Assembly: GCA_050015275.1 (NCBI GenBank)
Contig: JBEKBS010000001.1
Coordinates: 124,001 to 188,000 of the forward strand
Source of the DNA: DATKJS01 sp050015275
GTDB lineage: Bacteria > Acidobacteriota > Aminicenantia > Aminicenantales > Saccharicenantaceae
Length of the DNA stretch: 64,000 nt
Direction: 5' to 3'
Shown here: in pieces, positions 60,726 to 64,000 of the stretch
Position numbering within the stretch: position 1 is the first letter of the stretch
Layout of the letters: each line of letters opens with the position of its first letter
The notes under the pieces: model-generated
What the model saw: only the letters and a program-made list of their open reading frames with translations
The model's database searches: none
What the model was told of the DNA's origin: nothing
Position numbers and translations under genes: made by a program

Positions 60726-62186
60726 ATGAAGAAAACCCTGACAACCATCCTGGCCATCGCGTTCGTTGTCGTGGCCTCCGGCCTGGGCCAGGCCACCCGG
60801 CCGTCCGATCTCAAGTACCCGCCCCTCAAATACGACCCTCCCGATCCCAAGGCCTTCCGGACGGAATTCGCCGGCGGGCTGCGCGGCTACGTCCAGGAAG
60901 ATCACTCCCTCGGGCTCGTCAACATCTCGGCCCTCATCAACTTCGGCGCGCTCGACGTCCCCAAGGACAAGACCGGGCTCTCCCAGCTCCTGGGCGGGAC
61001 CATCATCCGGGGCGGGACGAAAACCAAGGAGGGTTCGGCGATCGAGGAAAGGATCGATTTCCTCGGGGGGACGCTGAACTTCATGTCGGGCGAGAGGACC
61101 TCCCAGCTCTCCCTTTCCGTCCTGAGCAAGGACCTCGACGAGGGCTTGCGGATCTTCTTCGACGTCCTCATGAACCCCGAATTCCGGGAGGACGCGGTCA
61201 AGCTCGCTAAAGCCCGCCTCATCGACCAGCTCCGCCAGGCCAACGACCAGCCCAGCGCGGTCCTCAACCGGGAGTTCGAACGGCTCCTCTACGGCGACCA
61301 GCCCCTGACCTGGGAGCCGACGAAAGCCACATATGACGGGATTACCGTGGCTGACCTCAAGGCCATCCACGCCAAGTACTTTTTCCCGAAGAACATCATC
61401 CTGGCCGCCTCGGGCGATTTCACCAAGGCCGACCTCACGGCCAAGGTCAACAAGGCCGTGGCCGCCTGGAAAAACCACGCCGTCCAGTTCCCGGCCCTGG
61501 TCAAGACCTTCCCCACGGTCGAGCCGGGAGTTTATTTCATCCAGAAAGCCATCAATCAGGGCTACGTCAGCATCGGACACCTGGGCCTCGAGGACAGCAC
61601 TCCCGACTATTCCGCGGTCCAGGTCATGAACTTCATCCTCGGCGGCGGAAGCTTCTCCTCGCGGATCACCACGAAGGTCCGCTCGAACGAAGGGCTCTCC
61701 TATAACCAGGGCAGCCGGTTCACCTTCCGCTGGGGATTTCCCGGGACGTTCTCCGGCTACGTCCAGAGCAAATCGGCCACGGTCGGCTATGCGATTTCGC
61801 TCATCCTCAACGAGCTCGACCGCATCCGGAAGGAACCCGTGACGGACGCGGAAATGGAGACGGCCGTCAATTTCTACCTGGAGAGCTTCGCCGACAGCTT
61901 CCAGACACCCCAGATCACGATGTCGAGTTTCGCCAACCTTGAGATGACCGGCCGGCCGATGGACTATTACAAGACCTACCGCGACAAGGTCAAGACCGTG
62001 ACGAAGGCCAAGGTCCAAGAAGTGGCCCGGAAGTACATCCATCCCGACAAGCTGGCGATCATGATCGTCGGCGACTGGGAGCCCTGCAACAAGGGCATGG
62101 ACAAGTGGCCCGGCCCGCTGGACAAGCTCGGCAAGGTCCACCGGCTCACGCTCGCGGATCCCGTGACGGGCGAGTCCGGCAAATAG
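60726..62186 (+). CDS. Exported M16-family protein, inactive partner
   Basis: 486 residues from ATG 60726, with AAGGAGG six bases upstream. A signal peptide is followed by the M16 fold, but at the zinc-helix position it reads GLSQLLGGTII instead of HxxEH, so it cannot bind zinc. The R/Y pair region of the inactive-partner type is kept near residue 370 (KVRSNEGLSYNQGSRF). It pairs with the preceding gene, 11 bases away, and has its own terminator. Confidence 0.92.
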   Translation: MKKTLTTILAIAFVVVASGLGQATRPSDLKYPPLKYDPPDPKAFRTEFAGGLRGYVQEDHSLGLVNISALINFGALDVPKDKTGLSQLLGGTIIRGGTKTKEGSAIEERIDFLGGTLNFMSGERTSQLSLSVLSKDLDEGLRIFFDVLMNPEFREDAVKLAKARLIDQLRQANDQPSAVLNREFERLLYGDQPLTWEPTKATYDGITVADLKAIHAKYFFPKNIILAASGDFTKADLTAKVNKAVAAWKNHAVQFPALVKTFPTVEPGVYFIQKAINQGYVSIGHLGLEDSTPDYSAVQVMNFILGGGSFSSRITTKVRSNEGLSYNQGSRFTFRWGFPGTFSGYVQSKSATVGYAISLILNELDRIRKEPVTDAEMETAVNFYLESFADSFQTPQITMSSFANLEMTGRPMDYYKTYRDKVKTVTKAKVQEVARKYIHPDKLAIMIVGDWEPCNKGMDKWPGPLDKLGKVHRLTLADPVTGESGK

Positions 62187-62195
62187 GCCTGATCG

Positions 62196-62240
62196 GTGGC
62201 CCGGGCGGGCGCGAGGGCCCGCCCGGGCCACTTTCTCTTG
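62196..62240 (+). terminator. Rho-independent terminator
   Basis: Perfect 15-bp GC stem (62196-62210 with 62217-62231), loop GCGAGG, followed by TTTCTCTTGCC and a T6 run. Confidence 0.85.
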
Positions 62241-62265
62241 CCTTTTTTATCAGGGGGGATTTCTA

Positions 62266-62271
62266 TATAAT
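62266..62271 (+). promoter_or_regulatory. -10 element of the secreted thioredoxin-fold gene
   Basis: TATAAT 21 bases before ATG 62293, with AAAGGAGG between. A -35 at the right distance is only a T-run, so a regulated or activator-dependent promoter is possible. Confidence 0.45.
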
Positions 62272-62292
62272 ACCTGCTTCAAAGGAGGTCCC

Positions 62293-63858
62293 ATGAAGAA
62301 ACGAATGCGATTGATCGCCGCCTTTGCGGCCTTTATTGCCCTCGGCCTGATGTTTTCGAGCCAGGCCTTCGCCCAGGGCCGCCAGGCCGCCCCGCCGGAA
62401 TATAAGGAGCTTGTCGCGGCCAGCCAGATCAAGGACGCCGCGGCCCGCCTCAAGGAATTCGAGAGGATCAAGGCCGCCTACCCCACGAGCCAGTTCACGG
62501 CCTGGATCGACCGGAGCATCCTGAGCGCCAAGATCGATCTGGCCCCGACCCTCGACGCTGTCCTCGCTCTCCAGAGCGATTTGCTGGCCAAGGGGCAGGG
62601 GCCGGACCGCCTCCAGAACCCCTTCGTCGCGGCGGGCCAGATCCTCGGCCATCCGAAGCTCGGGACGTTCAACAAAACCGAGGTCCTGAACATCATCCTG
62701 AAATACAGGGAAGACGCCGTCAAGGCCGCCGGGGACCCCGGGACATACCAAGGCATCCCCCAGAACCAGCAGAGCGCGTTCAAATCCTATTTCGTGACCG
62801 GCTTTGCCATCGCGGTGGCCCAGGCCTACCTGAACGCCGGCGACGCGGCCAAGGCCGTGGCGACCCTCGACGCTTACAAGAAAGACGGCGGGCCGTCCGA
62901 CGGCATTTATTACTACACTCTGGGCGGCGCCTGCGAGAAGCTGGGCAAGGCCCGGGAGGCCTACGACGCCTACCTCGCCGCGGCTGCCGAGAGCTACGCG
63001 GACGCGAAGGACAGGGCCAAGGCTCTCTACGCAGAGATCTACGGCAAGGCGGACGGCTTCGAAATCGTGCTCGCGGCCAAGCTCAAGTCTCTTCCCTACC
63101 AGCCTGACCCGTTCAAGGCCCCGGCCGGCTGGAAGGGCAGGGCTGTTCTCGTCGAGCTCTTCACGGGCTCGGAATGCCCGCCCTGCGTCGGCGCCGACCT
63201 CGGCTTCGACGGGCTGATCGAGACCTACCCGACAAAGTATCTGGCTATCCTCGAGTACCACTTGCCCATTCCGCGGCCAGACCCGATGATGAACCCGGCG
63301 ACAAAGAAACGGCAGGATTACTACGGGGTCAACAGCACTCCGACGGTCGTCATCGACGGCAATAAAGACACGTCAGGCGGGGGGAGCCGGGGCATGGCGG
63401 AAGGAAAGTACAAGCAATACAAGGCCCAGATCGACCCCCTCATTGCCGCCGCACCGGGTGCCGTCCTCAAGGCCCGGGCGGCCCAGGCCGGCGACATCAT
63501 CAAGGTTGAATACGACCTCGGCCCAGCCCTCGCCGGAGCCGAGTACCATATCGTCCTCGTTCAGCGGGAAGAGAGCTACAAGGGCTCGAACGGCCTCGAG
63601 GTCCATAAGATGGTCGTCCGAGATATCGTCGACGTCGACCCGGCCGCCGCCAGGAAAGTGTCCTTCGACCTGGCCGCCTCCGAGCGAGCGACCGATCTGT
63701 ACCTGACCGAATTCGAGACGACCAACACGCGGTTCCAGGGCTTCAAGTTCCCGGAACGGCATCATAGGATCGACCGGAACAAGCTCGGCGTCGTCCTTTT
63801 CGCCCAGGATAAAGGAACGAAAAAAGTCCTCAACGCCGTGGTTGCCGACGTGAAATAG
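62293..63858 (+). CDS. Secreted TPR-like/thioredoxin-fold protein (Omp28-like C-terminus)
   Basis: 521 residues. A signal peptide cleavable after SQAFA is followed by a helical, TPR-like region (~30-265; AVAQAYLNAGDAAKAVATLDAY, LGGACEKLGKAREAYDAYLAA). A thioredoxin-fold domain has the CxxC pair Cys295-Pro-Pro-Cys298 (ELFTGSECPPCVG) and a cis-proline (NSTPTVVIDG). A C-terminal beta domain follows. The second half resembles Omp28-related proteins. It may reduce or oxidise periplasmic thiols; the substrate is unknown. Confidence 0.75.
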   Translation: MKKRMRLIAAFAAFIALGLMFSSQAFAQGRQAAPPEYKELVAASQIKDAAARLKEFERIKAAYPTSQFTAWIDRSILSAKIDLAPTLDAVLALQSDLLAKGQGPDRLQNPFVAAGQILGHPKLGTFNKTEVLNIILKYREDAVKAAGDPGTYQGIPQNQQSAFKSYFVTGFAIAVAQAYLNAGDAAKAVATLDAYKKDGGPSDGIYYYTLGGACEKLGKAREAYDAYLAAAAESYADAKDRAKALYAEIYGKADGFEIVLAAKLKSLPYQPDPFKAPAGWKGRAVLVELFTGSECPPCVGADLGFDGLIETYPTKYLAILEYHLPIPRPDPMMNPATKKRQDYYGVNSTPTVVIDGNKDTSGGGSRGMAEGKYKQYKAQIDPLIAAAPGAVLKARAAQAGDIIKVEYDLGPALAGAEYHIVLVQREESYKGSNGLEVHKMVVRDIVDVDPAAARKVSFDLAASERATDLYLTEFETTNTRFQGFKFPERHHRIDRNKLGVVLFAQDKGTKKVLNAVVADVK

Positions 63859-63864
63859 GACTCG

Positions 63865-64000
63865 ATGGCAGGAATGTATCAGCCCGAGACGATCCGCGGC
63901 CTCGAGAAGGTCTTCGCCGGGCAGGAGGTCCTCCGGCCGATCCGCCCCGGCCGGTACGAGCCCGGGACAGTTCTGGAATACGATGTCCGCGGCGTCGTCC
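63865..64000 (+). CDS. Unknown protein, N-terminal fragment
   Basis: Starts at ATG 63865 (AGGA upstream), seven bases after the previous stop, and runs off the window after 45 codons (MAGMYQPETIRGLEKVFAGQ...). The fragment is too short to name and has no signal peptide. Confidence 0.5.
   Translation, partial: MAGMYQPETIRGLEKVFAGQEVLRPIRPGRYEPGTVLEYDVRGVV

Overview
This 64 kb window is GC-rich, densely packed chromosomal DNA from a diderm bacterium. MlaE/F/D, MacAB with a TolC-like channel, exported M16 peptidases and lipoproteins all imply an outer membrane. The gene content would suit an anaerobe of the Acidobacteriota/Aminicenantota type, but that placement is an inference from gene style and not a measurement. 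Most genes are core housekeeping genes in tight operons with many ATGA/GTGA stop-start overlaps. I see no prophage, transposase, integrase or CRISPR array.

Layout. 1-1.6 kb: the end of polA and a GNAT-like gene. 1.7-12.0 kb: an eleven-subunit complex-I-like membrane [NiFe] hydrogenase operon behind a near-consensus promoter, followed by a HycI-type maturation protease. 12-20.4 kb, mostly minus strand: dnaN, a candidate origin, dnaA, a secreted protein, rpmB (plus strand), rel, gmhB, an fmdB-type zinc ribbon, and an exported MEMO-AMMECR1 fusion. 20.5-34 kb, all plus strand: two small membrane proteins, a lipoprotein, ispE, tRNA-Gln, prs, rplY, pth, rpsF-rpsR-rplI-dnaB, mlaEFD, radA, a PIN-TRAM protein, ispD and ispF.

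34-42 kb: two small exported proteins, then an ECF sigma factor, anti-sigma factor, Spy-like protein, MacA, MacB (two genes) and a TolC-like protein in one direction, which looks like a self-contained envelope-stress efflux locus. 42-45.8 kb: a divergent hfq, pdxA, smpB, a CBS-domain CorC/HlyC protein and carD. 45.8-54.8 kb: the classical origin-proximal cluster rpmH-rnpA-yidD-yidC-jag-mnmE-mnmG-parA-parB, plus a bactofilin, with a consensus parS site in the 3' end of mnmG. 54.9-64 kb: pyrG, a phosphomannomutase and a mannose-1-phosphate guanylyltransferase, an active/inactive M16 peptidase pair, a secreted thioredoxin-fold protein, and the start of an unknown gene.

The most unusual signal lies between the genes. 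Four intergenic gaps (259-398, 11271-11444, 18761-18900, 48981-49355) carry copies of one modular, hairpin-rich repeat that I cannot assign to a known class. Two copies carry different hairpins at the same place between conserved flanks. The 49 kb copy looks like the 18.8 kb copy interrupted by about 200 bp bracketed by 20-bp direct repeats.
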